Positions 1 to 13,117 are shown, counted from the first letter of the stretch. The stretch is DNA of 64,000 nt from Rhizopus arrhizus (GCA_024220505.1 JAKZZE010000015.1:372001-436000), one strand, 5' to 3'. The notes: a model not told the origin generated them from the sequence alone. Program-made: numbers and translations.

Positions 1-2319
1 GTTGACATTTTAATTTATTAGTGGTGATACAACCCTTCCAGAGAAACTGGTGGATTTTCTTAAAAACTAAGCATACGCAAAAAAATTTAGCGTTCGATAT
101 CAAAATAAATTAGCGCCTCGATAACTTTCAATTGGCGGACGAGCCGACTTTTATTAGCGTCAAGGGCTACAAAGGTTCGTTCGCCAATTTTATACCTTTT
201 ATTCAAATTTTGTTTCAGAGTTTTAATTAAAAATGAGCCATGATTTCTTAAAGCTACTGAAACCTCTTACTGTACACTTTACTAATTAATTATATAAATA
301 AAAACCCAATTTTATTTCTTGATACCGTGTTTTAACTTGAATATGAGATGGTTTTTATTCATTCTTTTTAGGGATGATTTGATGCAGTCCTATAAACATG
401 GTGGAGTTTTGTTAAAGAGCATTTCTAAGATAAGGCTCTTAATAACAAAATAGTATGTAAAGTAACGTTGGTTTTCACCACTTGACCATCTATTTGCTTA
501 CACTTGACACAAAGTTTTAAACCCAGTATTGTAATACTGGCTGGCACTTATTCATTATACTTTAGAAAATTATCAGTGATATTGTCTACCTTTTCTCTAA
601 TGTTAATAGAAGACGCTACTAGCGGAACTCTATTTCTTTTTGAACATCCTCTACCATCTAAGAAACGCATGCTGTCCGACTTTGATGATCTAAGGTCTAA
701 CCTTGAAATGTGCTGGTTTGCAACTCATGTTTCCCCTCTTGTCCATTTCTTTTGCAAATAAAGCAAATGTATCCAACTCGAACTTTGGTAGTTTGAGCCT
801 AATTTACCAATAAAAATCTAAAAACCCTGCTTGGTCTGAAAAGCGCCCAAACACAAGTTATATTAGGTTAAAAAATAATGATTTAATGCCTGCGCCGGGA
901 TTCGATACCATTTCAAAAAATAATCAGTTAAAATAAATTGAGCAGTACGAAATTATTAACGTCCATCCACAGTTACATCACCAGGAGCAGAAATAGACTG
1001 CAAAAGATTTGAAGGTTCATGTTCCTATGACTTTTCCACCTTGTTGAAAATTTGAGGAAAAATAGAGCTTGCGTTGACCTCCAACTATATGATTCAATCT
1101 TGCTTTTCGAATAAATTAAAGGCCCATGAGAGCTATGAGAAAACAACAAGATTGATCATGAGTTTTGGTTTTTTGACAGGCTATTTTGTGAATTTTGTAG
1201 ATTCAATTGCATAAACCAGATTGGAAATGTATCCATCACAACAGTAAATAAATATTGTTCCTTTTGTCATCAAGCAAGGTATAAAAAAATATCAAGAAGA
1301 TTACAGGAGATACATTGATAAACAGATTGAGCGGTCATTCCATCTTAAAATAGGGCTAAGCCCATCTACAGCTGAGGCGATAAGAAGAGCTAGAATGAAG
1401 GAGCACACAGCGCAGGATTCCTAAAAAAAAAATACGTGGAAATTGAATAAAGAAGGTTGTTTGCCAAACTACTAAAAGAAAAGGATCTCAGAAGCGCCTT
1501 TGAGAAGAACAAGCAGCTTTTGTTGGTGACTATGTTGATCAAAATCTTTGGTATGATTCAGCGGCATCTTGAACAGTCTGTGTATCCGTCTTGAAGGCTT
1601 GATTATTAAAAAGTCAAAATCTCACGACTGGATGAAGAATGAGTATCTGCTATTGCCTGTATTCATACAACCATCAAAAGAAAAAGTATAGAATACAGCA
1701 CTGAAGCCAAAAGCAAGTAGGTGTTGGAGTTGCAGAACACCAGCATGGACTAAATCAGGAAATGCGTTTTTATCGATGAGACTGGGTTTTATATGCATGT
1801 AAGCAACAGCAAAGATGATCTGAAAAAGGAGAGCCTGTGAATATAGAATGAACAAATTCATGAGGAATATCAATGACAATTTTTGGTGCTATTTCGCCTT
1901 ATGATGCCATTTATACATCTTTAAGAAAGCTCAAGACCACAAAGAAAAAAAAAACCTTTTAGATTGTCTGTAGTTATTAGGCAATGATAGACATCTTATG
2001 TCGATCATCAACTTCTTTTAGAAATAGACAGCAGTAGGCCATCTGTGGCATCATAAAATAAAAATAGATGTCGTTGTTAGTTCTATCGACAATAACTTGT
2101 TAAGAAAGAAATTAGGGCCAAGATATTCTCAGGAGCATTGAGCCTTTGATGCGTGCTTAAGCATTGAATCGCATGGGATTTTGTGAGATTGTGAGAATTA
2201 CATGAGTAAGAACAGGGAGACCTACTTATTTATTTTGATTTCGGATACTGAATTTTTTTTTTTTTTTTTTGCGTGTGCTTAGTTTAGGAAACACTGTTCA
2301 ATTACATTCTTTTTTTTTT

Positions 2320-2352
<33 letters not shown>

Positions 2353-2377
2353 TTTATTTTTACGAAATAAAATAAAT
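1..2377. other. Gene-poor, probably decayed DNA
   Basis: No gene model could be supported here. Reading frames are short and interrupted by stops. A stretch near 1330-1425 and another near 1950-2200 read like fragments of eroded protein-coding or transposon sequence, but I cannot name a family. The right end carries a T run near 2250-2270 and a (CT)n microsatellite at about 2321-2352 directly upstream of the bestrophin start. That pyrimidine tract is probably part of the promoter or 5' leader of that gene. Confidence 0.5.
2321..2352. repeat. (CT)n microsatellite
   Basis: A nearly pure CT dinucleotide run about 30 bases long, 25 bases before the ATG of the bestrophin-type gene. Pyrimidine tracts just upstream of start codons recur in this window and probably lie in 5' leaders. 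Confidence 0.85.
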
Positions 2378-3839
2378 ATGTTACATCATGATTCACGTCC
2401 AATCAATCATACAAAACGTTGGATTCGTCAATTAAAATCATATCCTGATCATCTTCGGCAAGTATAATTTTTTGTTTCTTTATAACATAAAAAATAACAA
2501 GTTATTTAATATAGATTGAGAGGATCTGTAAAGTGATTATAAAATAGAAAATAAATAAAAAAATGTATGTATTTATAGTCCATATAGGTTTTACCTACCA
2601 TTACGCCATTAATTATTTTAATTGCCGTTTATGCGTATGGTATTGGTATCATGTACATTTCGTGGGGCTGGGAGAAGGTAGCCATCAGTAATTCTATAGG
2701 TAAATACAAAAGCAGAAAAAAAATTTTTTTTTGTGTGTCATTACTTATATCGTACAGTGCCTGCATTATCGGTTGTTCTTGGTTTATTATTAGCCTTTAG
2801 AGCCAACACATCCTATGCACGTTATTATGAAGGAAGACAACTATGGCAAGATTTGACAAGCAATGTCAGGAACTTGGCGCGTTTAGTTTGGGTGAGCATT
2901 CCGGAACAAAATGAAAAGGATCATACAGAAAAGATGCGGTGTATGAAACTCTTACTGGCTTTTGCCATCTCTACAAAACATTATCTTCGTCGTGAATACG
3001 GTATTGACTATTATGACCTGGAATACCTTTTACCTCCACACTGGGAGCCTGCTACGGCTGCTGATCAAACCTCAGATCATCACAGTCACCATCACCATGA
3101 TGAAGCGGTGGTTCCGGATCACTTGATGGAGACCAACGAAGGAGGAGACCGTTTATCGGATATTGAAAACCAATCGAGCACCACTGTTGCAGCTGGCAGT
3201 AATGCAAGCAGCTTACGTCAACGAAAAGCATCTCAATTTGTTAGTGATGAAGACTTACCTGATGAAGGTAACGCAGACATGTCTTTACCTCTCGAGATCA
3301 TCTTTCGTATGAGTTTATATATGCAGCAAGCAAAGACATCTAAAAAAATTGATGATACATTCTCTAATGTGATTATTAATCACTTGAATAACCTTAACGA
3401 TTGTTTGGCGGGTATGGAACGTATTGTTAATACACCTATTCCTGCTGTTTACGTCATTCACTTGTAAATACATTGCACATACATTCACATACACATGTAT
3501 TAACTTTCTTTTTTTTTTTTAGGAAACAATCATTGGCTCTCTATTTATTGGCCATTCCATTTACTTTAATTTCGGAACTTAAATGGTGGATCGTTCCTAC
3601 CATCATTTTGGCTTCATTTACATTATTCGGAATTGATGCCATTGGTGCTCAAATCGGTAAAAGAAAAGAAGAAAGTTTAATTTTTTTTACACACACTGAT
3701 TTATCTAATAATAGAGAATCCATTTGGATATAACAATAACGATTTGCCTCTTAATTCCTTTTGTGATTCTTTACGTAAAGAAATTGAATTTATAGTTTAT
3801 CATTTACCTTGCGAAACAAAGAATGCTATGATGATTTAG
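2378..3839 (+). CDS. Bestrophin/UPF0187-type anion channel
   Basis: Predicted 389-residue membrane protein of the bestrophin-like (UPF0187) family, expected to form a chloride or anion channel. Exons read 2378-2457, 2515-2527, 2588-2699, 2758-3463, 3523-3656 and 3715-3839; the total is a multiple of three. Family marks are an RGS-V-LP entry into helix 1 (about residues 29-55), then the N-S-I-V-P-A-L-S segment, a GLLLAFR-N-S-YARYYEGR-W block (about 75-95), a C-terminal hydrophobic pair (about 308-345) and the IENPFGY-N-NDLPL motif after it. A His-rich stretch (HHSHHHH, about 175) and an acidic/Ser linker interrupt the middle. Intron 1 appears to use a GC donor (GCAAGT), and exon 2 is only 13 nt. 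The start is the only ATG that reaches the family N-terminus. Confidence 0.88.
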
Positions 3840-4525
3840 TTTTTGTCACACACGTTTTGTAGAACGAGTAAAAAATGAAAAAAAAAATAAAAAAAAATAA
3901 AAAGAATAAAATAATCAACTGGAGAAACGCACAGACAAAAAAAAAAGCTTTGAATTTTTAAACCGGAAAAAGCTTATTAAATATAATAAAATAAGTAAGT
4001 TTTTTTTTAAAAAAAAAAAAAGAGAAAAATAATAGAACTTTACAACCAAAGAAAAAAAAAAAAAAAAAAAAAAACTTGCTTTTTTGTTTAACCTTTTTAT
4101 CAGGGAAAAAAATCATTTCATCTGTAGCACAAGAAAAAAAAAAGTGAAAAAAGACGCAAATGAATACAGTCTAACAAGATATGAACTGCGTGTATAAATA
4201 TATTTTACAATAGAGGGGCTCAGAGGTTGAGAGGAGGTGATGGTATAAGAAGAGGAAAAAGCCGAAGATAGCCATTTTCTTTCTTATTCGACATGTACTA
4301 TGATGTACAAAATAATGGGATTGGTTCGGTTTTGTTACTTTTTCTTCCGCTTTTCCCGATCCTTTTGTTCAACTCTACCCCTTGTCATCATTTGCCCTGG
4401 ATAGGGTGCGCCACTGGGATAAATACACAGAACCAAAACAAAAAAAAATATTTAAGAAACTTTTTTTTTCTTTCTTTTCTTTTCTTTTTCCTTTCATCTT
4501 TTTTTTTTTTTGTTTATGTATTCAT
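3840..4525. other. Intergenic, A/T homopolymers
   Basis: About 690 bases between the bestrophin stop and the zinc-cluster gene. It contains several A-rich runs (longest about 22 A near 4052-4073) and, near its right end, a T/C-rich stretch ending just before the next ATG. An open frame continues upstream into this T/C-rich stretch but encodes only a Phe/Lys-rich run, so I treat it as 5' leader. Confidence 0.6.
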
Positions 4526-5745
4526 ATGCCGCCAAGTTCACCTATCAACCGTAAATTATCCAGTGCACCTGCTTCATCAACAACTACAATTAATAATACA
4601 ATTCCTATGACCAACAACACCAATCGAACCCCACTTCTTTATTCAACCGCTATTCGTGGTTGTGAGCCTTGTAAACGTAGAAAACGAGTATGTAACGGAC
4701 AAAAGCCGTGTATGCCTTGTGCCGAAGGATCACAAGAATGTGTGTATAGCGTCGTATCGGAACATCCCAGAAGTGTCTTTAGTACAAATGCCGCACGCCG
4801 ATTGAGTTCTGGCTCGGCCTGTGAAACTTGCCGCAGACGTAAAACAAAATGTGATGGAGGCAATCCATGTGGTTTTTGTGCAAGTAGCGGTATTGACTGT
4901 ATCAATAACAATAATAGTCTTGAACGTAAAAAGAGAACTGCTTCAAATGAGAATGAAGCCATGGATCGCATTGAAGATAGACTGAGAAGGATCGAGAGGT
5001 TGATGACGGCCTTTACACCAAGTCCGTTATCAAAGAATTGTACTACATCAAATTATTACAGAAAGATGTCTTCCCCTTTACTTTCTGCACAAAAGCAACA
5101 GAGACCTTACCGTCATCATTCGATACAAGGCATATCAAGTAGTGAACCAACAAGCAGAGGTAAAATAATAAATATATCAAATACGTACATAAGGGTTTAT
5201 TATTAACCTTATTTTTTTCTTAGATTCATACAATATGACTACTAGTAGAACTAGTAACAATAGTATTAATAATAACAACAATAACAGTAGCAGTAGCAAC
5301 AATAGTAATAACAATAGTAGTAATAACAGCAGTGGCAATAGCAATAACAGCAACAGTTCAGCAGCAGCAGCAGCAGCAGCACCACCACCACCACTTCCAC
5401 CTCTATCACCTCGTACACTAAGACAAAGTTCATCACAATTAACCAATCAATCCATGTATCTTTCTCCTTCCTCTTCTTCTAGTACCACAAGCACAGTCCA
5501 TTCACCCAATATGCAACCATCTACTTCTACACCTACATCTACTAATGATTCATGGAATCAACCTACTCCCATTCCAAGTTTAATGGGTAATATTAACATG
5601 TTTCATAAAATACATAAGCTAACTTTGTTTTATAGACCAATTATCAAAATTAACATTTGTTACTACAGCAATGGATTATAATTTAGTGCAATATCCTATT
5701 TATCCCATCTCAACTCCTTCACCTCCTCCTTCTTCTCAACCATAA
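4526..5745 (+). CDS. Transcription factor with two tandem Zn2Cys6 clusters
   Basis: Predicted 368-residue nuclear DNA-binding protein; exons 4526-5159, 5224-5586 and 5636-5745. It has two complete fungal zinc-cluster motifs, each C-x2-C-x6-C-x5-C-x2-C-x6-C, at about residues 46-72 and 99-125. The basic runs KRRKR and RRRKTK sit in the usual place. A short charged helix (about 143-158, D-R-I-E-D-R-L-R-R-I-E-R-L) may be the dimerisation coiled coil. The rest is low complexity: Asn/Ser repeats, a seven-Ala run, and Pro-rich and Ser/Thr-rich segments. No fungal-specific transcription factor middle domain is visible. The start at 4526 was chosen because the upstream open frame is a translated pyrimidine-rich leader. 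Target genes cannot be inferred. Confidence 0.85.
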
Positions 5746-5834
5746 TGTATGATTGTTGTCTAAACACCTAAAAAAATTATTCACTTTTATTATAAATATA
5801 TTCCCCTTCTTTCTTTTCACTTTCCTTTATTATT
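5746..5834. other. Short intergenic spacer with T/C-rich leader
   Basis: Ninety bases separate the zinc-cluster stop from the RAD51 start. The right half is rich in T and C, so the RAD51 promoter must lie here or inside the upstream gene's 3' end. Confidence 0.6.
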
Positions 5835-7282
5835 ATGAACAGCAGTAACAATAATAAATCACAAAGAATTGATAAATCAATAAAGGATAATGTTATAATT
5901 ACTCAACATGAAGAAGATGAAGAGGAAGAAGAAAATGTAAACACTTCTTCTGCTTTTCTTGTTACCATGTTGGAGGTTATTTTTGTTATTAGAGTATATG
6001 TGTACATTTATTGATTTGTTGTTGGTAGAAATACGGAATACAAGCATCAGATATAAAAAAGCTTCAACATGCAGGGTTTTATACTGTTGAATCCATTGCT
6101 TATTCTCCTAGAAAAGCTTTATTAGCCATCAAGGGTTTATCGGAAACCAAAGTGGACAAGATCATTAAAGAAGGTGATAACTGACTTTTATACATACCAC
6201 TCACCTAGATCTATTATGTATCAGTGAGCTTACTGGTGAATACTGGTTTTACAACTGCTATGGAAATTCAAACAAGAAGAAACGAAATGATTTACATCAC
6301 CACAGGCTCAAAAGAGTTGGACAAAATCTTGGGTGGAGGTATCGAGACAGGTTCCATCACTGAATTATTTGGTGAATTTCGTACCGGAAAATCACAACTA
6401 TGTCATACATTAGCTGTTTCATGTCAGGTAAAAAAAAAAAAAAAAGAAAGGTCAATTTGGTTACTTGTAATTAAAACAAAGTAGCTTTCAATGGAAAATG
6501 GGGGAGCAGAGGGAAAATGTTTGTATATTGATACAGAAGGCACCTTTCGTCCAAGTAGAATATTATCTATCGCTACAAGGTAACTCACAATATATAAACA
6601 TTTACAAATAATGCCCCTTGCGTAGATTTGGTTTGGATACGGAGATTTGCCTAAATAATATTGCTTATGCCCGTGCGTATAACGCAGATCATCAAACAGC
6701 TTTATTGTTTCAAGCATCTTCTATGATGGCCGAAACAAGGTTTATTTTCATCAAAGCCGAAGCTTTTCCTTCTCACTCTTTTCTTCTTGCTCAATTTTTA
6801 CTTGTAGATTTTCATTATTGATCGTGGATAGTGTCATTGCCTTATATCGGACTGATTTTGCTGGAAGAGGTGAACTTTCTTCACGTCAGATGCATTTGGG
6901 AAAGTTTTTGAGAAGCTTACAGAGAATAGCAGATGAAGTATGACAATATATGTGCTTGGACCCATTTTAATTTCTCATGAATAGTTTGGTGTTGCCATAG
7001 TGATCACAAACCAAATGCTGTCTACTGTAGATGGTACAAATATGTTTACTGCTGACCCTAAAAAACCAACAGGTGGAAATATCATGGCTCACGCTTGCAC
7101 CACAAGGTAAGAGTCATAGGGCTTATGCACTAGTAACTTTTTTAATTAATTATATCAGATTATATCTTCGTAAAGGTAGAGGCGAGAGCCGTATCTGTAA
7201 AGTATATGATTCACCTTCGTTACCTGAAACAGAAGCAACATTTTCTATACTTGAGGAAGGCATAAGTGATGCTCAGGAATAA
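5835..7282 (+). CDS. RAD51: RAD51 recombinase
   Basis: Strand-exchange ATPase that coats single-stranded DNA during homologous recombination in the nucleus. Predicted 357 residues from eight exons: 5835-5975, 6029-6173, 6225-6427, 6485-6579, 6626-6739, 6808-6937, 6985-7106 and 7159-7282. After an acidic N-terminus (about 1-47) comes the helix-hairpin-helix DNA-binding region, the T-T-G-S-K-E-L-D linker, Walker A GEFRTGKS (about 145-152; the usual last residue is Thr) and Walker B LLIVDS (about 235-240). The ends [12 protein letters not shown] and the short acidic tail are typical of RAD51, not DMC1 or RadA. The first intron has an unusual GTTATT donor. Phases of all junctions agree. Confidence 0.96.
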
Positions 7283-8031
7283 ATTGTATCCACTTGGCTG
7301 TAAAGCAATAATAATAAAAGCTCACTCTTTCATTTTATATAGTTTAGTCATGCTTCCTATTTTTCTTTTTCCTAAAAGGAACATAATTTATGTTACAAAA
7401 CTTTGGTTTGCGATAAGCATTAAATTTTTGTCCAATCAAAGATTTATATATGAAGAAAGCCTCAATGATATAAATTCTTATGCCGTTGCCAGCCTTTGAT
7501 CTATCAAGAATGGCGTGTCTTTGTTCACTTGCAGCAATATTACTTTTCCTATTTGAATGCATAAACAAAAACTTCAGCAGTTAGATTAGAAGGCTTTGAG
7601 AACTAAATGTACTTTATTAGCTTTTCAGTAACAAACAGTTAAAGCATAAGAAATACTAGTTTCTATAGCGTATATTTTTTGTTGACAGAACTGGTAAAAT
7701 TAGTTTCGATTATAATTAAAAGTAATCTAAGTAAAATAGATTATTTCTTAATGATTCAAAGTAATCTTATTCTGTTACTGAATTCGAAGAAATAAATAAT
7801 GAAATAATTCAAACATGTCAATAATATCAGGAACTCTCTTCCTTTCAACTTGTTGATTCTCTTTCCTTCCTGTATAAATTTAATACACTATTCAACTTCA
7901 TGAGAAGAACTCCGTTTTTGCTTAAAGTTTTATAACTCAGAACTCACATGTCTGCTTCCAAGTGCAAAATTGCCTGTTCCTCCCCCCTTAAAGATTAGAA
8001 CTTTTTTTTTTTTTTCTCTAAAGAACAAGAA
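7283..8031. other. Intergenic, nothing recognised
   Basis: About 750 AT-rich bases between RAD51 and the CLASP gene. Small open frames are present but carry no recognisable motif and no splice-consistent extension. A T/C run at about 8001-8018 precedes the CLASP start. Confidence 0.6.
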
Positions 8032-11000
8032 ATGACGCTTCATAAAGAAGATACTACAGATGTAGACGCTATTCAAGTATGAATAAACTATTTTTAATAA
8101 ATGAAAGGATATTAAATGCATTTCAGGTTCACAGTGCAAAAGATTTAGAACATGAGTTTTCAGAAATGCTTAAATGTTATAATGACAAAGAAACAGAGCA
8201 CAACTGGGAAGCAAGAGAGAGATCTATTACACAAATAAGAGGATTTCTTCGAGGAAATGCACCTGAAGCTTATTTGGACGTTCTTGTACACGGAATCAGG
8301 AATATGGTAGACGGTATCATTAAAGCCGTAAGCCTTTTCATTTTTATTTCTCATACACAACTCTATTCACCTGTTTCTTTCATAGGTTGAAAGTTTACGT
8401 ACACAGCTTGCAGTCAAAGCACTTTTATTGGTAGGCGATATTGGCATCTATGTCGGTAAACACCTGGATACCTATATCAATGACCAATTATTGATGTGTA
8501 TGATGCGGTGTGCTGGACTCACCAAGAAGATGGTAGCAACAGCTTCTCTTCAAGCAACCATCACGTTCTTAAGACATGCTAACTTTTATCCTAAATTCGT
8601 CAACATGCTATCCTTAGCCATAAACGATAAGAATACCCAAGTTCGACTGTATACCATGCAATATTGTAAAACTCTACTTCAAACCCATGCTTATCGAGAC
8701 CATACGCGTGTTATAATGGATAGAACGAATTGTACAGACCAATTTGAAGTTATAATCAACAAAGGATTAAACGATGCTACACCTGCTGTCAGGGAAGTAT
8801 GTAGAGAAGCATTTTGGGAATTTTGGGAACATTGGAGAGATCGAGGAGAATAGTAATGTATTTTATATATAAAAAAAAAAAGAAAAAAAGGCTCATTTTT
8901 CCCCCCAAAAAAAAAAGTTTCTTGAAGCAGTTGCCATCGACTGCTCAAAAACAGTTAGAAAAATCAAAAACCAGCAACACCAAGCCAACGAGAAACCTGA
9001 ACAGTCCAACGAATTCCAGCGGTTCTTTAAGAGCTTCGAGCTCTCTTGGAAGACATAATTTATCACCTTCCAACTCCACACTATCCACCGGATCTACCGG
9101 ATCTGTAGACACTACCAAACCTTTTCGTCAAAACGGATCACCTCACTTGTTCAGATACGGCTCACCTCCTACCGTACCGTCCCAATTGTACGACTCACCT
9201 TCCCCTCCACCTTCCATATCACCTAATCGAAAGACGCGTGTGCCCGGTCTAAACAAGAAGAAATCAGCTGTAGGTCTAAACAAACGAAAGGCCCCAAGCC
9301 TGTTTGCATTACTCAATAATGAAGACTATAATTTACGTATCGATGGTATTCACCAAGTGGCCAAAAAGCTTGGCATGTACCCATACACCCCCACCCCAAA
9401 CTTGGAACTGATCGACCTCGAGACGCAACCCGCCATAGATGGCGAGACGCTCAAGACCATCATCCTTCAACAATTTGAAGAACCTTCAGATATTTTAGTG
9501 TACGAAACCCTGTCAAGCTGGGAAGGTGTCACATGTGTGATGCTTCGTTTACTGAACTTTGAAGAATACATACCCAGGCTCATCCTTGACGCACACACAG
9601 ACGAAATCTCCGCACGACGTTCCGAGCTAAACCGGCAAATTCAGGGCAAACTAGCCCTAAGGCGAGCCAAATTGTTTTTACAGCAGCAACAGCATGCCGG
9701 GCTGGCCGATGGGTTGTTTACGAATTTAGTTCAGTTTGGTGGGTTTGGTAATACGACACAAAGAATGCCGGCTGGCAAACGCGATATTTACAAGTTGCCT
9801 GCGAATCGTCGAAAGCTGACAAAGGAATTTTTGGTCTGGATGGATGAATTATTAAGGCCTCTCATTGGACTTGAAGTGGATGTGGAAGAAGAAGCATGGG
9901 AAGGAGTGCCAGAGGAATATAGACACATGGGTCGTAGTGCAGCAGCTGGTTGGTTTGAATCGGATGCCAATGTGCATCAGTGTCTGAATGTCTTGCTGCC
10001 CCTGGTAACCACATACAACTCGGGATCCCTTTGGCATGGCCCACTAGTGGCATTTATTAAACACCTCAGGTTATTAAACCAACAACTCTTTGATTCTGTT
10101 ACAGCAGCTTATGATGAGTACTCTGTAAACAAGATCTGTCGTATACTCGGCATTCGTCTTGACTCTCCTCCTTCGGTAGAGAGGCCACCAGCTGTTTCAG
10201 TAGCAGAGCCCGTGAATGCGTTGGAATCTTTGCCAGAGATGACAAAAAACGAGGAACAGGTTATAAAAGAACAGGAACAGCAAGTGCCAACTGTCATTGA
10301 AGAGCCTGTTGAAATTGATGAAGCAGAAGACGAATTTATAGGTAGAAAAGAATTTGATAAAAGAGAATTAGAAGTAATCAAAGAACATGGCGAAGAAGAG
10401 CACGGAGAAGATGAAGATACTGAAGAGAAACACTGCATAGAAGACAATGAAGAGAAACAAGATGATACAGTAAAGAAGGATAGTGAAGAACCCTTAATGA
10501 ATAAAGAAGATGTATCCATGCATTTATCAACTAAAGAGAATGAACAAAAGGCACCCATGTTAACGGATGATGATAAGCCAGTAAAAGTAGAGCAAAAGAC
10601 TCCTGATTTAACAGACGTTGTGTATGACAGACGCTTGGAAGAAGATGATCGGGGCCGAACCAAGTCCCCTATACCAAATTACTTTGAATCCAACATGGTG
10701 CCTCCTTTGACCTCCAATTTCCCTGATAACCACGTAACGGATAGCAATTATTACGAAAGTGGGCCCATGCTGGTAACGCAACTAACAACATGTTTATGTT
10801 TATATTCATTTCTCTATATAGTACCCAACTCACGGAGCCAGTGAACGCTCTACACCTATCTCAACAACTGACGGGAGCACATCGCCTCAACAATCACCTG
10901 CAATTCAGTTTCAAATAAGTGAACCCAACAAGGATAAATACCCAGAGCCTAAATTTGTACCCTTCTTTTATCCTGAAAAGGTAAATTATCCATGTGCTGT

Positions 11001-12024
11001 ATTTCAATCAAATGCAAGATCCACTGCAGGATCTGTACGTGGTGGAAAAGACAAAACTGCACTGCTTTACGCATTGATTGACAAGCTCAAATCCAGCTCG
11101 ATCCAGCCATCAGATAATGTGAATACATTCAGAAAACTAACAGGGCTACTTAAAGAGGTGCCCATCAGGAGAAGATGGGATCAAGGTGGTAGTGAAGAGA
11201 ATGGAAATGAGACATGGGCAGGGGCCAATGGTGACGGTGGGAACTTTGTAGAACTCGTACAGAGCATCTTGCTACATTTGGATACTCCGACGGACAAACG
11301 CACCATCAGCGCCTTGGAATGTACACGACAGTTGGCAGTGACACAATCTGGTTTATTTAAATTTTTCGAAAGAAAATCAAATGATAAAGGCATGACGGTA
11401 GAATCGTTATTGACAGAAAAATTGTTGGAATTAAGATCTAATGAGAATCCTACGGTAGAACGAATATGGTGAAACAATGATAGGGTACTAATGAGATTTT
11501 TTTTCCCCCTTTAGATTTGCATAGCAGCAGAAGATGCTTTAGATGCAGTTTTGAGTACACTGACACCACCTACAGCATTTGAAATGCTGATGGCCTTCAT
11601 TGTTTACAGATCGACCATTGCACCCTATGATGATCAAACTATATCCGGAAACAGATACCATCCTGTCGGATCTGCATTAACTTATGTGGCAAGATCTGTC
11701 AGAGAGCTTCATGATGTGTTTTACATTGAAGAATGGTTGACAAAGGGAGCAGTGAATGCATTTTTCAAGGTAACCAATCAAAAATATTTTACACTGACTT
11801 TATGTTAACATGACATGCAGGGTATGAATAGTCCACTGGTGAGTGTTCGTAAATCATGCGTAGAAGCTATAGTAGCTTTTCATGAGATCATTCATGACAC
11901 TATCTATTCATGTTTGGAAGATTTAAGAGAGGATCAGATCAACTTAATAAGGCACTATGTGACAAAATCGTTAAAAAAGAAAGCAAGCCTACGAAATATG
12001 AGGGAAACTCATCAATTTTTATAA
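8032..12024 (+). CDS. CLASP/Stu1-family microtubule plus-end protein
   Basis: Predicted 1219-residue microtubule-stabilising protein of the CLASP (Stu1/Cls1/MAST) family, acting at spindle and cortical microtubules. Exons: 8032-8076, 8127-8327, 8386-8852, 8918-10772, 10822-11454, 11515-11769 and 11821-12024. Residues about 15-237 form a CLASP-N TOG/HEAT region (E-x-N-W-E-x-R, D-x-N-x-Q-V-R, A-V-R-x-x-C-R-x-x-F-W). A Ser/Pro/basic linker (about 240-345) is typical of microtubule-binding segments. A second helical-repeat region follows (about 355-620), then an acidic Glu/Lys-rich spacer (about 660-820). The C-terminal helical domain includes S-P-L-V-S-V-R-K-S-C-V-E-A-I-V-A, the usual CLASP C-terminal signature. 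A GT..AG-like stretch at 10979-11027 must be retained, because removing it brings in a stop. Confidence 0.9.
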
Positions 12025-13117
12025 ATAATTTTATACCCTTTTAATACCTTTGTTAGTTACTTTAAAAAGAAAAAAATGATTGCAAACTTTTTACCCTCCC
12101 CCTTAATTCCCTCTTTCTCATTCAAGTATACATTTTATCTGAATAATTTAGTTTTAAAGATTGATTAGCAGGTATTTGAGAAATGATTGTTATTTATCTT
12201 TATTCTTTCTTGTTCAATAAAACACCAAGGATATATACTCTACAAGAAATATACACACTTAAAAAAGGAGATTCTCAAGGAGAGGGGAAGAAGGGACAAA
12301 GGGGATTTCGAAGAGAAAACTAAAAGAATGGAAAATGTTAGTGCTTTTTTTTTTCTGCTCCAACATTGTCAGGAACCAAGTATGAGTTTTATTGATCGGA
12401 CTTTATACAAGGGGATGATAAAATGTAAACTCACAAACAGGATATTGTTATTCCAACTACTTTATGCTTAAAGCTATTTTTGTTAAATATCGAATTATTT
12501 ATAAAAGAATTATCGAATTACAGCAGTACTTGTATAAATGACATTTTTGTAATCGGAAGGGCTTTGACAATTAGACATAAAAGAGAGTAAGGGGTAAAAA
12601 GACAGTTCTTCCTATAAAAAGCAATCAAGGGCTCAATATTACTTTTTATGGGAAAAAAAAAGCTTTTGTGTATCTCAAATCACCATTTTTTTCCCTCCAA
12701 AAATTAAAAATAAGGAAAAGACAGATTGGTTACAAAGAGAGGACTAATGCAAATCAAGAAAACATCGATTCAGGGCACACCTTTTACCTAAAGAATCTTT
12801 AAGAACAAAGCTAAAAAGAAAGAGAGCGAGAGCGAGAGAGTAATGCTATTTATATGACGACATGAATACTTTAATTAAAAAAAATAAATAAAAACAGAAA
12901 GAAAAGCCCAGGATTTCGCTTTGTTAGTGTATTTAATAAATCAAGTTCAATTGTGTGTTTTTTGTGTGTGTTTTTCTCTTTCTTTTTCATACATTTTGCT
13001 TTTCTTTTAGCATTTATTTCCCCCAAATCCCCTTTTTTTTCTTTTTTTTTTTTTCCCTCTTGTTTTTTTTTTTTTTCTTTTTGATACCTTTTTTTTTTTC
13101 ATTCCTTATTATTCAAT
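12025..13117. other. Intergenic; long T/C-rich promoter of the TEA gene
   Basis: About 1.1 kb with no supported gene. A short purine repeat (GAGAGCGAGAGCGAGAGAG) lies near 12821-12840. The final 170 bases (about 12950-13110) are extremely rich in T with C interruptions and lead directly into the TEA-factor ATG. I read this as the promoter and 5' leader. Confidence 0.6.

Noticed and set aside
888..912. TTCGATA sequence resembling a tRNA T-loop
   Set aside because: No pairing T stem, acceptor stem or anticodon arm could be built on either strand.
4382..4525. Longer N-terminus of the zinc-cluster protein
   Set aside because: The extra residues come from a T/C-rich leader (Phe/Leu/Ser runs) with no domain; the next ATG gives a sensible start.
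9788..10663. Minus-strand frames inside the CLASP gene
   Set aside because: Antisense shadows, including a Ser-rich frame opposite the Glu/Lys-rich acidic spacer.
10979..11027. GTAAAT...TGCAG stretch in the CLASP gene as an intron
   Set aside because: Its length is not a multiple of three and removing it creates a stop soon after; retaining it keeps a continuous frame.
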